Source: JAEMQF01 sp963791595
GTDB lineage: Bacteria; Pseudomonadota; Gammaproteobacteria; Burkholderiales; Burkholderiaceae_C
Length of the DNA stretch: 64,000 nucleotides
Assembly: GCA_963791595.1 (NCBI GenBank)
Contig: CAWBTF010000014.1
Coordinates: 62,001-126,000, forward strand
Direction: 5' to 3'
The translations under genes and the position numbers were made by a program. Under the pieces are notes generated by a model. It saw only the letters and a program-made list of their open reading frames with translations, made no database searches and was not told where the DNA came from. Shown piece after piece: positions 1 through 7,328 of the stretch (positions are counted from its first letter, which is position 1; each line of letters begins with the position of its first letter).

Positions 1-1
1 C

Positions 2-502
2 ATTCCCTTCCTCGGCGAAGACGTGATTGTCGTGCTCGACTCGCGTTGCACCGGCGCGGTGCTGAACACCGACGCCGGCGCCGTGCAAGGCCAACTCGCT
101 GGCGTGCCGCGCCTCACGCTGTACGTCGGCCTGCCCGACAGCGCCGCGCCGGAGCAGATCCGCGACGCGGTGCAGTCCTGGCTGCAACGCCAGGCACGGC
201 GCGTGTTCGAAGAGCGTTGCCGGCACTTCGCGGCGCAATTGAACGTGCGCTACACGCGCCTCGGCCTATCGTCTGCACAAACGCGCTGGGGCAGCGCCAA
301 CGCCGACGGCTCGATCCGCCTGAACTGGCGGCTCATCCATTTCGCGCTGCCGACGATCGACTACGTCGTCACCCACGAACTCGCGCACCTGCGCGAAATG
401 AACCACAGCCCACGCTTCTGGGATGTGGTGCGCTCGGTGCTGCCTGATTACGAAAGCGCGCGCGGAAACTTGAAGGACGACTTGTTGCCGGTGTTCGAGT
501 GA
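2..502 (+). CDS. YgjP-like (M48-clan) zinc metallopeptidase, 5' end outside window
   Basis: The frame is open from the first bases of the window, so the start lies upstream; the GTG at 23 is only an internal codon. The visible 166 residues carry the HExxH motif of zinc metallopeptidases (HELAHLREMNHSPRFW, near residue 125) with a second histidine downstream, and the upstream TRWGSANADGSIRLNWRL block typical of the YgjP/DUF45 family. Members are soluble SprT/WLM-like proteins; the physiological substrate is generally unknown. The C-terminus is complete, so the protein was probably about 230-270 residues. Family assignment is secure, function is not. Confidence 0.85.
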   Translation: MPFLGEDVIVVLDSRCTGAVLNTDAGAVQGQLAGVPRLTLYVGLPDSAAPEQIRDAVQSWLQRQARRVFEERCRHFAAQLNVRYTRLGLSSAQTRWGSANADGSIRLNWRLIHFALPTIDYVVTHELAHLREMNHSPRFWDVVRSVLPDYESARGNLKDDLLPVFE

Positions 503-576
503 TGCGGGGCGGTCCAATTCGGTTTTCAGCGATCAGCACCTGCTCCGCGGCGGATTGATCCCGCCCCGTGGAGTGT

Positions 577-1428
577 TCAACCAAGCTCGAACGTCGTCAC
601 GCCGAAGATGCGATCGGTCGGCAAGCGTGGATGTTCGCGGGTGTACATGCGCGCGATCTCGAACACGACGGTCAGGCCGTGCCGGCGCGCCAGCTCGAGC
701 GCCGCGGCATTCACTTCGGGCAGGTCGATGAACAGCGGCGCCCCTGGAGCCGCGCACGCCCTCAAGGCGACGAACAGGCGCTCGGCGACGCCGGCGTTGT
801 CGGCGAACAGCGGCCCGATCTTGAAGCCCGTGCGGCACGACCGCAGCACGCCGTAGCCCACGAGTGCACCAGCGTCGACAAGACCGACCGCGGTGCATTC
901 AGGCGCTTCGATCCAGGCCTTCAGGAAGCGCTTGCGGTCGTCCGGGAAGAATGGCTTGTCATACGCGAGCAGCGCTTCAAAGTCCAGCGTCGACAAGGGC
1001 ACCACAGCGGTATCGGCGCTCGCGGGCGCACCACCCGAGCCTTGATAGCGGATGTTGCGGTAAGCGAGCGTGAAGCCGCAGCGCCGGTAGTTCTCCTGCT
1101 GCGCGACCACTCCATCGAGCCCGACGCAGCGCCCGTGCAGTCGCGCCATGCCCGCGTTCCACAGCCGCAGCCCCAAGCCCCTGGCGCGGTATTTGGGGTG
1201 CACGATGTAGAAACCCAGGAAGCCGAATCCGCTGCCGTACTTCACGACCGAGATCACCGCCGTCGGCTCGTCGCCGCAGCGGCCCATCAGGAACCCTCCC
1301 GGATCGGCCGCGTAAAAACAGTCCGCGTCGTGCAAGCCCGGGTTCCAGCCTTCGGCGGCCGCCCAGTCGACCGAGAGGTCGAGTTCGGCGCGCGTCATCG
1401 CGCTGACTGTGAAGTTCGTGTCAACCAT
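577..1428 (-). CDS. GNAT family N-acetyltransferase (two-domain)
   Basis: A 283-residue protein with an N-terminal GNAT fold. The acetyl-CoA binding segment is FYIVHPKYRARGLGLRLW (about residues 75-92, the R/Q-x-x-G-x-G/A pattern), followed by a C-terminal half that resembles the second GNAT-like domain often found in this group (acetyltransferase types with DUF-like tail). The substrate cannot be predicted. It converges with the upstream metallopeptidase and lies just downstream of the racemase on the same strand, 26 bp apart, so the two may be cotranscribed. Confidence 0.85.
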   Translation of the reverse strand: MVDTNFTVSAMTRAELDLSVDWAAAEGWNPGLHDADCFYAADPGGFLMGRCGDEPTAVISVVKYGSGFGFLGFYIVHPKYRARGLGLRLWNAGMARLHGRCVGLDGVVAQQENYRRCGFTLAYRNIRYQGSGGAPASADTAVVPLSTLDFEALLAYDKPFFPDDRKRFLKAWIEAPECTAVGLVDAGALVGYGVLRSCRTGFKIGPLFADNAGVAERLFVALRACAAPGAPLFIDLPEVNAAALELARRHGLTVVFEIARMYTREHPRLPTDRIFGVTTFELG

Positions 1429-1454
1429 GTCTCACGCCCCTTGCACCCCTAGGC

Positions 1455-2189
1455 TCAACGTGGCGAATACGGCGCCGCCAGGCCGGCGTAGGTTTTGACG
1501 AGCGGCGCGGCGTAGTCACCCCGCTTGCTCGTCGCCAGGCCCAGGCTCACCAGCGCCTCGGCCAGTTTGACTGCCGCGGCGACGCCGTCGATCACCGGCA
1601 CACCCAGGCGTTGCTGCAAGCTGCGGCACATGTCGGCCATGCCGGCGCAGCCGAGCACGACCGCGCCGCTGCGGTCGCGCGTCAGCGCGGTCTGCGCGCA
1701 GTCGAGGATGCGTGCGAAGGCATTGCTGTTCGGGTCGTCGAGTTCGAGCACGGCGATGTCGGTGCCGTGGATGCCGCGGCAGCGCCGCTCAAAACCGTAT
1801 TGCAGCACCAGGTGCTCGGCGATGACGCAGGTGCGCGTCAGCGTCGTCACGACGGAAAAGCCGGTGGCGAGCAGCGCCGCCGCGTGGAACGCCGCTTCGG
1901 CGATGCCGATCACCGGCCCGGCACTCAACTCGCGCGCGGCGTGCAGGCCGGGGTCGCCGAAGCACGCGATGACGTGCGCGTGCGCGCCGGCCTGCTCGCC
2001 CGCGCGCACCTGCTCGGCCACGCCGGCGGCGGCCCATACCTCGTCGTGATGGCCTTCGATCGACGGCGCGCCGAAGCTCGGCTGCACCGCGTCGATCAGC
2101 GTTCCCGGCGCTGCGGCGGCGCGCGCGGCAGCGCCGATGCGTGCCGTCATCGCCGCGGTCGTGTTGGGGTTGATCACGCGCAGTTTCAT
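1455..2189 (-). CDS. Aspartate/glutamate (hydantoin-type) racemase family protein
   Basis: A 244-residue cofactor-independent racemase. The start at 2189 gives MKLRVINPNTT, the canonical N-terminus of hydantoin racemase/AroM-like proteins, and has a GGAG Shine-Dalgarno nine bases upstream; the frame stays open further upstream but that part is low-complexity Arg-rich shadow sequence. The catalytic cysteines are visible as IACFGDPG (first Cys) and VVLGCAGMAD (second Cys), both in the expected contexts. Likely isomerises an amino-acid-like compound such as a hydantoin or a dicarboxylic acid; the exact substrate is unknown. Confidence 0.88.
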   Translation of the reverse strand: MKLRVINPNTTAAMTARIGAAARAAAAPGTLIDAVQPSFGAPSIEGHHDEVWAAAGVAEQVRAGEQAGAHAHVIACFGDPGLHAARELSAGPVIGIAEAAFHAAALLATGFSVVTTLTRTCVIAEHLVLQYGFERRCRGIHGTDIAVLELDDPNSNAFARILDCAQTALTRDRSGAVVLGCAGMADMCRSLQQRLGVPVIDGVAAAVKLAEALVSLGLATSKRGDYAAPLVKTYAGLAAPYSPR

Positions 2190-2598
2190 CGGTCGGTTCT
2201 CCGGGGTGCGAGCCCTGCGACTGTATACAAACCGGCGGGCCCTGAAGGGGTTTGCCTGCGAGACCCGCACCCCGCGGCCAAGGCGATTCGCGCTCGGTTT
2301 CGCGCCCGGCGCGCAGGCGTATCGCGAGGGTGTATAGACGCTGCCTGGTCGACGATCCTTGGACCAACTCAATCGCGCCCCAGGAACCTGCGCGGCAGGG
2401 TCGTTGGCGCGGCACCTCGTGGCGCACCACCGGCCGTGCCGGGGGCAGGTGGCTCGGGGTGCGTACGCAGGCCCCATTCGCGGTGGCCCGCAAACGGCTC
2501 CTCGGCTCCGACGGTGTTGACGCATGAACGCATCCAGACCGATGGCTGGTACCCCGCGAGCGTGGGCCGGAGAACGCACCCCGGGCCACCTGCCCCTG
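2190..2598. other. Non-coding stretch upstream of the racemase
   Basis: About 410 bp without a convincing gene. Close to the racemase start there is a palindromic TGTATACA at 2222-2229, within TTTGTATACAG on the minus strand, which could form part of a promoter or a GntR-like operator; a related GTGTATAG lies near 2330. The rest is GC-rich and shows no ribosome binding site or codon pattern. The region runs directly into the octanucleotide repeat at 2599. Confidence 0.4.
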
Positions 2599-2726
2599 CT
2601 TGGACGCTCGCATGCTTGGACGTTCGGACGTTCGGACGCTCGGACGTTCGGAACTTCGGACGCGACGGACGCTCGGACGCTCGGACGCTCGGACGCTCGG
2701 AAGCTTGGACGCCTGGTCGCTTGGAA
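2599..2726. repeat. 8-bp tandem repeat (CGGACGYT-type minisatellite)
   Basis: Roughly 128 bp built from degenerate copies of an octamer, read on the plus strand as CTTGGACG, TTCGGACG or CTCGGACG. The block 2670-2701 is the cleanest run. One or two units are distorted (AACTTCGGACGCGACGGACG). It ends seven bases before the stop codon of the MBL-fold gene on the minus strand. Because eight is not a multiple of three, the array cannot encode a simple peptide repeat in one frame, so it is a DNA-level feature. Confidence 0.9.
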
Positions 2727-2732
2727 ACGGGA

Positions 2733-3788
2733 TCAACTCACCGCGAAGCGAAACACCCCGTCCGCCCCCTTCTCGCGAACCAGCTTGCCGTCATACCAAA
2801 GCGCATGCACATGCGCGACCGCCTCGCCCATCGCGAACGTGGTCTGGTGCAGATCGAGCGTGCGCTTGAACAGCACCGGCAGCAACTCGGCAGCGCTGCG
2901 CGGCGCCGTTGCGCATGCGTTCATCACGTCGGTGAGGCGCTCCCGGTGGTGCACCTGGAGTTGGTCGATTCGCTTGTGCAGGCCGCGGAACGGCCGGCCG
3001 TGCGACGGCAGCACCAGCGTGTCGGCCGGCAGCGCGCGCATCGCTTCAAGTGAGTTCAGGAACAGCGGCAGCGGGTTCGCTTCGGGCTCGATGTCGATCA
3101 CGCTGATGTTGGTGGAGATTTTCGGCAGCACCATGTCGCCGCTGATCAAGGTATTGCTTTCGGCGCAGTGCAGCGCAATGTGCTCCGGCGCATGGCCGTA
3201 GCCGGCGTGGCAGGCCCAGTCGCGGCGGCCGACGCGCAACACGTCACCGTGCATCAGGCGCCGAAACTGGCTCGGCACTTCGGGCACCATGCTCGCGTAG
3301 TAGTTGCGGCGGCGCCGAACCTTCTCCAGCGAATCGGCGTCGGTCAGGCCGTGGCTCGCCATGTACGCGGCCGCGGCGTCGCCGCCGTAGCCGGTGGTGG
3401 AGGCGCTCGCCATGCGCGCCGCGTTCCAGTCGGTCGCGCTGATCCACAGCCGCACGCCCCAGCGCTGCGTCAGCCATTGCGCGTTGCCCATGTGGTCGGG
3501 GTGCATGTGCGTGACGATCAGGCGTTGCACCGGCGCTGCGTCGAGGCTCGTTTCGAACACCTGGTTCCACGCATCGCGAGTCGCATCGGTGGCAACACCG
3601 CAGTCGACGATGCTCCAGCCTGCTTCGCCGGCGCGCTCATCGCGCAACAACCACAGGTTGATGTGATCCAGCGCAAACGGCAGCGGCATGCGCAGCCAGC
3701 GCACGCCTGGCGCGACGTCGATCGCGCGGCCGGGCGGCGGCAGCGTGTCGCCCAGCGGGTAACTCAACTCTCGCTCCAGCGCATTCAT
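2733..3788 (-). CDS. MBL-fold metallo-hydrolase
   Basis: A 351-residue metallo-beta-lactamase-fold protein. The zinc-binding signature THMHPDHMGN lies at about residues 95-104, with an acidic/His site further on (HCAESNTLISGDMV, then LPSHGRPFRG near the C-terminus). The N-terminal APGVRWLRMPLPFALDHINL segment is usual for the subgroup that hydrolyses thioesters or lactones in CoA-dependent degradation clusters. It is divergently arranged with liuR (139 bp between the starts), so the shared interval could place it under LiuR control; that is inference. Confidence 0.88.
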   Translation of the reverse strand: MNALERELSYPLGDTLPPPGRAIDVAPGVRWLRMPLPFALDHINLWLLRDERAGEAGWSIVDCGVATDATRDAWNQVFETSLDAAPVQRLIVTHMHPDHMGNAQWLTQRWGVRLWISATDWNAARMASASTTGYGGDAAAAYMASHGLTDADSLEKVRRRRNYYASMVPEVPSQFRRLMHGDVLRVGRRDWACHAGYGHAPEHIALHCAESNTLISGDMVLPKISTNISVIDIEPEANPLPLFLNSLEAMRALPADTLVLPSHGRPFRGLHKRIDQLQVHHRERLTDVMNACATAPRSAAELLPVLFKRTLDLHQTTFAMGEAVAHVHALWYDGKLVREKGADGVFRFAVS

Positions 3789-3899
3789 CGCGGTCGCCTG
3801 TGTGGATGTGGATTCAATCGGGCTCGATTCGCCGGCCCAGTGTAGGGGTCGGAGTCACTCTGTTTGGCGACGCAATGCGCCCGGGACCAATCGCTACAC

Positions 3900-3915
3900 T
3901 TGACGTATACGTCAA
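3900..3915. promoter_or_regulatory. Perfect 16-bp palindrome, probable LiuR operator
   Basis: TTGACGTATACGTCAA is an exact inverted repeat that ends 12 bp before the ATG of the MerR-family gene. Its ACGT-N2-ACGT core matches the type of site known for LiuR-like MerR regulators of branched-chain and fatty acid catabolism. The position suggests autoregulation, and it also lies between divergent genes. Confidence 0.8.
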
Positions 3916-3927
3916 TTCGAATCCGCC

Positions 3928-4356
3928 ATGCCTTCCGCCAGCCCCGCCGCCACGCGCAACCCCACCTACAGCATCGGCGAGCTGGCGCGCGAGTTCGACC
4001 TGACGACTCGCGCGATCCGCTTTTACGAAGACTGCGGCCTGCTCGAGCCGCAGCGCAGCGGGCGCAACCGCGTCTACACCGCGCGCGACCGCACTCGCCT
4101 GAAACTCACGCTGCGCGGCAAACGCCTCGGGTTGACACTGGCCGAGGTGAAGGAGCTCGTCGACATGTACGAGTCGCCGCGCGACACGCAGGCGCAGTTG
4201 AAGAAATTTCTGGCTGTGCTGGCCACGCACCGAACCCAGCTCGAGCAACAGATGGCCGACCTGCACGCCACGCTCGACGAAGTGCGCGCACACGAGAAGG
4301 AAGCGCGCCGCCTGCTCGGCAACAGCAGCGGCAACGGCGTGCGGCTCGCGGGTTGA
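3928..4356 (+). CDS. liuR: MerR family transcriptional regulator, LiuR-type
   Basis: A 142-residue MerR protein. The winged-helix DNA-binding part is at residues 14-50 (YSIGELAREFDLTTRAIRFY, then EDCGLLEPQRSGRNRVY), followed by the long dimerisation helix (residues 85-130) and no cysteine metal-binding loop. This points to the catabolic LiuR group rather than metal sensors. It heads the thioesterase and isovaleryl-CoA dehydrogenase genes on the same strand and carries a perfect palindrome in its own leader. It is expected to derepress leucine/isovalerate or related acyl-CoA degradation genes; the effector is not visible. Confidence 0.88.
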   Translation: MPSASPAATRNPTYSIGELAREFDLTTRAIRFYEDCGLLEPQRSGRNRVYTARDRTRLKLTLRGKRLGLTLAEVKELVDMYESPRDTQAQLKKFLAVLATHRTQLEQQMADLHATLDEVRAHEKEARRLLGNSSGNGVRLAG

Positions 4357-4362
4357 TGCACG

Positions 4363-4827
4363 ATGATGGAAGCGATGCAAGCGCCTGACCCCGCCTACGC
4401 CGAGCGCACGCGCGCGTCGTTCGCGCGCCAGACCGCGATGCAAACGCTCGGCATCACGCTGGAAAGCGTCGAGCCCGGCCGCGTGGTGCTGGCGATGGCA
4501 CACCGGGAGTCGCTGACGCAACAGCACGGCTTCCTGCACGCTGGAATGATTTCGACCGGGCTCGATACGGCCTGCGGCTACGCCGCGTTCTCGCTGATGC
4601 CCATTGAGGCCGCGGTGCTGACGATCGAGTTCAAGCTGAACCTGCTCGCTCCGGCGCGCGGTCCGCTGTTTCGCTTCGAAGGCAGCGTCGTCAAACCCGG
4701 GCGCACGATCAGCGTCGTCGACGGCCGCGCCTTCGAGCACGGCGCCGCGGGTGCGCCGCCCAAGCTGATCGCGACGATGACGGCGACGATGATGGCCATC
4801 GAGGGCCGCGAAGGGCTCAGGCACTGA
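4363..4827 (+). CDS. PaaI-family hotdog-fold acyl-CoA thioesterase
   Basis: A 154-residue single hotdog-domain protein with the family signature QQHGFLHAGMISTGLDTACGY (about residues 47-67), where the HGG-like motif is HGFLHAG, and an ELKxNLLAPARG-like strand typical of PaaI/YdiI thioesterases. It probably hydrolyses a CoA thioester to protect the free CoA pool during acyl-CoA catabolism. It starts 6 bp after liuR and is followed 26 bp later by the dehydrogenase, so the three are likely one operon. Two adjacent ATG codons are possible starts; the first is used. Confidence 0.85.
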   Translation: MMEAMQAPDPAYAERTRASFARQTAMQTLGITLESVEPGRVVLAMAHRESLTQQHGFLHAGMISTGLDTACGYAAFSLMPIEAAVLTIEFKLNLLAPARGPLFRFEGSVVKPGRTISVVDGRAFEHGAAGAPPKLIATMTATMMAIEGREGLRH

Positions 4828-4853
4828 GCCACCCCTGACACAAGGAGATACCC

Positions 4854-6032
4854 ATGGACCTTCCCGGCCTGAACCACCAACTGGGCGAAGACATCGACGC
4901 GCTGCGCGACGCGGTTCGCGCCTTCGCACAAACCGAAATCGCGCCGCGCGCGGCCGAGATCGACCGCAGCGACAAATTCCCGATGGACCTGTGGCGCAAG
5001 ATGGGCAGCCTGGGCGTGCTCGGCATCACCGTGCCCGAGGCGGATGGCGGCGCCGGCATGGGCTATCTGGCGCACATGGTCGCGGTGGAAGAGATCAGCC
5101 GCGCCAGCGCCGCGGTGGGCCTGTCGTACGGCGCGCACAGCAACCTGTGCGTGAACCAGATCAACCGCAATGGCACGCAGGCGCAGAAGAAAAAGTACCT
5201 GCCCAAGCTGATCAGCGGCGAGCATGTCGGCGCGCTCGCGATGAGCGAGTCCGGCGCCGGCTCCGACGTGATTTCGATGAAGCTGCGCGCGCAGGAAAAG
5301 GGCGGCGTCTACCTGCTCAACGGCCACAAGATGTGGATCACGAACGGCCCGGACGCCGACACGCTCGTCGTCTACGCGAAGACCGATCCGCAGATGGGTT
5401 CGCGCGGCGTCACGGCGTTCCTCATCGAAAAGGGCATGAAGGGCTTCTCGATCGCGCAAAAGCTCGACAAGCTCGGCATGCGCGGCAGCTCCACCGGCGA
5501 GCTCGTGTTCCAGGACGTCGAAGTGCCCGCGGAGAACGTGCTCGGCGGCGTGGGCAACGGCGCGAAGGTGTTGATGTCAGGCCTGGACTTCGAGCGCGCC
5601 GTGCTCGCCGCAGGGCCGATCGGCATCATGCAGGCGGTGCTCGACAACGTGATCCCCTACACCCACGAGCGCAAGCAGTTCGGCCAGAGCATCGGCGAGT
5701 TCCAGCTGATCCAGGGCAAGGTCGCCGACATGTACACCGTGCTGCAAGCGGCGCGCGCGTTCTGCTACACCGTGGGCAAGAACCTCGACATGCTCGGAGC
5801 CGAACACGTGCGTCAGGTGCGCAAGGACTGCGCCAGCGTGATCCTGTGGTGCGCCGAGAAGGCGACGTGGATGGCCGGTGAAGGCATCCAGGTGTTCGGC
5901 GGGAACGGCTACATCAACGACTATCCGCTCGGTCGGCTCTGGCGCGACGCGAAGCTGTACGAGATCGGCGCGGGCACGAGCGAAATCCGGCGCATGCTGA
6001 TCGGGCGCGAGCTGTTCGCCGAGACGATGTGA
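4854..6032 (+). CDS. liuA: Isovaleryl-CoA dehydrogenase
   Basis: A 392-residue FAD-dependent acyl-CoA dehydrogenase preceded by a strong AAGGAG. It catalyses oxidation of isovaleryl-CoA to 3-methylcrotonyl-CoA in leucine degradation. SYGAHSNLCVNQI (about residues 97-109) and AMSESGAGSDV are characteristic of the isovaleryl group. The catalytic glutamate is Glu247 in GLDFERAVLAAGP, the position used by isovaleryl-CoA dehydrogenases rather than that of straight-chain enzymes. The liuB/C/D/E genes for the next steps are not in the window, so the pathway must continue elsewhere. Confidence 0.93.
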   Translation: MDLPGLNHQLGEDIDALRDAVRAFAQTEIAPRAAEIDRSDKFPMDLWRKMGSLGVLGITVPEADGGAGMGYLAHMVAVEEISRASAAVGLSYGAHSNLCVNQINRNGTQAQKKKYLPKLISGEHVGALAMSESGAGSDVISMKLRAQEKGGVYLLNGHKMWITNGPDADTLVVYAKTDPQMGSRGVTAFLIEKGMKGFSIAQKLDKLGMRGSSTGELVFQDVEVPAENVLGGVGNGAKVLMSGLDFERAVLAAGPIGIMQAVLDNVIPYTHERKQFGQSIGEFQLIQGKVADMYTVLQAARAFCYTVGKNLDMLGAEHVRQVRKDCASVILWCAEKATWMAGEGIQVFGGNGYINDYPLGRLWRDAKLYEIGAGTSEIRRMLIGRELFAETM

Positions 6033-6568
6033 CGCTGCCGACGATCGAACTGCCTCTGAGCGGCTGGGCGCTGCGTGCGTGGCGCCACGGCGACGCCGCT
6101 GCGCTGGCCGAACACGCCAACAACCCGAACGTCTGGCGCAACATGAGCGACCGCTTCCCGCACCCCTACACGCTGGAGGTCGCGCAGGAGTGGGTGCAAA
6201 GCGGCCATGTGAACTTCGGCGGCGACAACTGGGCGATCGCGTTCAACGACGCCGCGGTCGGCGGTTGCGGCATTCGCCAACAGGAATCGCATCTGCGCTG
6301 CAACGCCGAGATCGGCTACTGGCTCGCCGAGCCGTTCTGGGGCCGAGGCGTCGCGACGCAGGTGGCGCGTGCGCTCATCGAACGTGGCTTCTGTGACCCC
6401 GCCATCACGCGTGTCTTCGCACCGATCCACGCCGACAATCCGGCTTCGATGCGCGTCGCCGAAAAGGCCGGCATGGTGCGCGAAAGCGTGCAGCCGCAAA
6501 GCGCCATCAAAGCCGGCCAGGCGATCGATCTTGTGGTGTACGCGCGCTACCGGAGGTCATTGAGATGA
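6029..6568 (+). CDS. RimJ/RimL-type GNAT N-acetyltransferase
   Basis: A 179-residue GNAT protein starting with GTG at 6029, which overlaps the stop codon of liuA by four bases (GTGA), a translationally coupled arrangement. Visible landmarks are the AEIGYWLAEPFWGRGVATQV acetyl-CoA loop (about residues 93-112) and NPASMRVAEKAGM in the C-terminal part, both typical of the RimJ/RimL/Spt10 subgroup that acetylates protein N-termini or small amines. The substrate is not known. Confidence 0.87.
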   Translation: MTLPTIELPLSGWALRAWRHGDAAALAEHANNPNVWRNMSDRFPHPYTLEVAQEWVQSGHVNFGGDNWAIAFNDAAVGGCGIRQQESHLRCNAEIGYWLAEPFWGRGVATQVARALIERGFCDPAITRVFAPIHADNPASMRVAEKAGMVRESVQPQSAIKAGQAIDLVVYARYRRSLR

Positions 6569-6626
6569 AGGCGGTCATCGGAGCCATCCGCGGCCGCGGC
6601 TTTGCGTTCGTTTCTACACTGCGACC

Positions 6627-7310
6627 ATGAGCACCCACCTCGACGAGCTGTTCGAAAGCAACCGCCGCTGGGCGGCGGAGACGCAACGGCGCACGCCAGG
6701 CTTCTTCACCAACCTGCTGAAGCAGCAGGCGCCGCAGTACCTGTGGATCGGCTGCGCCGACAGCCGCGTGCCGGCGAACGAAATTCTCGGGTTGCTGCCC
6801 GGCGACGTGTTCGTGCACCGCAACGTCGCCAACGTCGTCGTGCACTCCGACCTGAACGCGCTGTCAGTGATGCAGTTCGCGATCGACCTGCTGCAGGTGC
6901 GGCACATCATGGTCGTCGGCCATTACGGCTGCGGCGGCGTGACCGCGGCGCTGCAAAACCGCCGCATCGGCCTGGCCGACAACTGGCTGCGCCACGTGCA
7001 GGACGTGCGCAACAAGCACCGCACGTTTCTCGACGGCATGCCCGACGTTGAGCTGCGCGTCAAGGCGCTGTGCGAACTTAACGTGCTCGAACAGTCGCTC
7101 AACGTCTGCGAAACCACCGTCGTGCAAGACGCGTGGGAGCGCGGCCAGAGTGTCGTCGTGCACGGCTGGGTTTACGGCCTGCACGACGGTTTGCTGAACG
7201 ACCTGAAGATCACGGTGGCCAAGGCGAGCGAACTCGCGCCGGCTTATGGATTGGCACTGGGCGCGCTGACCACACGCTATGACGCGATCCGCAAGGGCGG
7301 CAGGCCGTAA
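6627..7310 (+). CDS. can: Beta-class carbonic anhydrase
   Basis: A 227-residue beta-carbonic anhydrase that interconverts CO2 and bicarbonate. All zinc ligands and the catalytic dyad are present: Cys43 and Asp45 in GCADSRVPANE, Arg47 beside them, and His99 and Cys102 in VVGHYGCGG. The length is normal. Its place behind liuA makes sense because the biotin-dependent 3-methylcrotonyl-CoA carboxylase of the leucine pathway consumes bicarbonate; that link is an inference from context. Confidence 0.95.
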   Translation: MSTHLDELFESNRRWAAETQRRTPGFFTNLLKQQAPQYLWIGCADSRVPANEILGLLPGDVFVHRNVANVVVHSDLNALSVMQFAIDLLQVRHIMVVGHYGCGGVTAALQNRRIGLADNWLRHVQDVRNKHRTFLDGMPDVELRVKALCELNVLEQSLNVCETTVVQDAWERGQSVVVHGWVYGLHDGLLNDLKITVAKASELAPAYGLALGALTTRYDAIRKGGRP

Positions 7311-7328
7311 CTTGACCCCGAACATCCG

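Noticed and set aside
1455..2579. Longer version of the racemase gene starting at 2579
   Set aside because: The extra 130 residues are Arg/Pro-rich and the internal ATG at 2189 has the proper ribosome binding site and family N-terminus.
2599..2726. Possible CRISPR or coding repeat
   Set aside because: The units are 8 bp long and contiguous without spacers, and the length does not suit a coding repeat.
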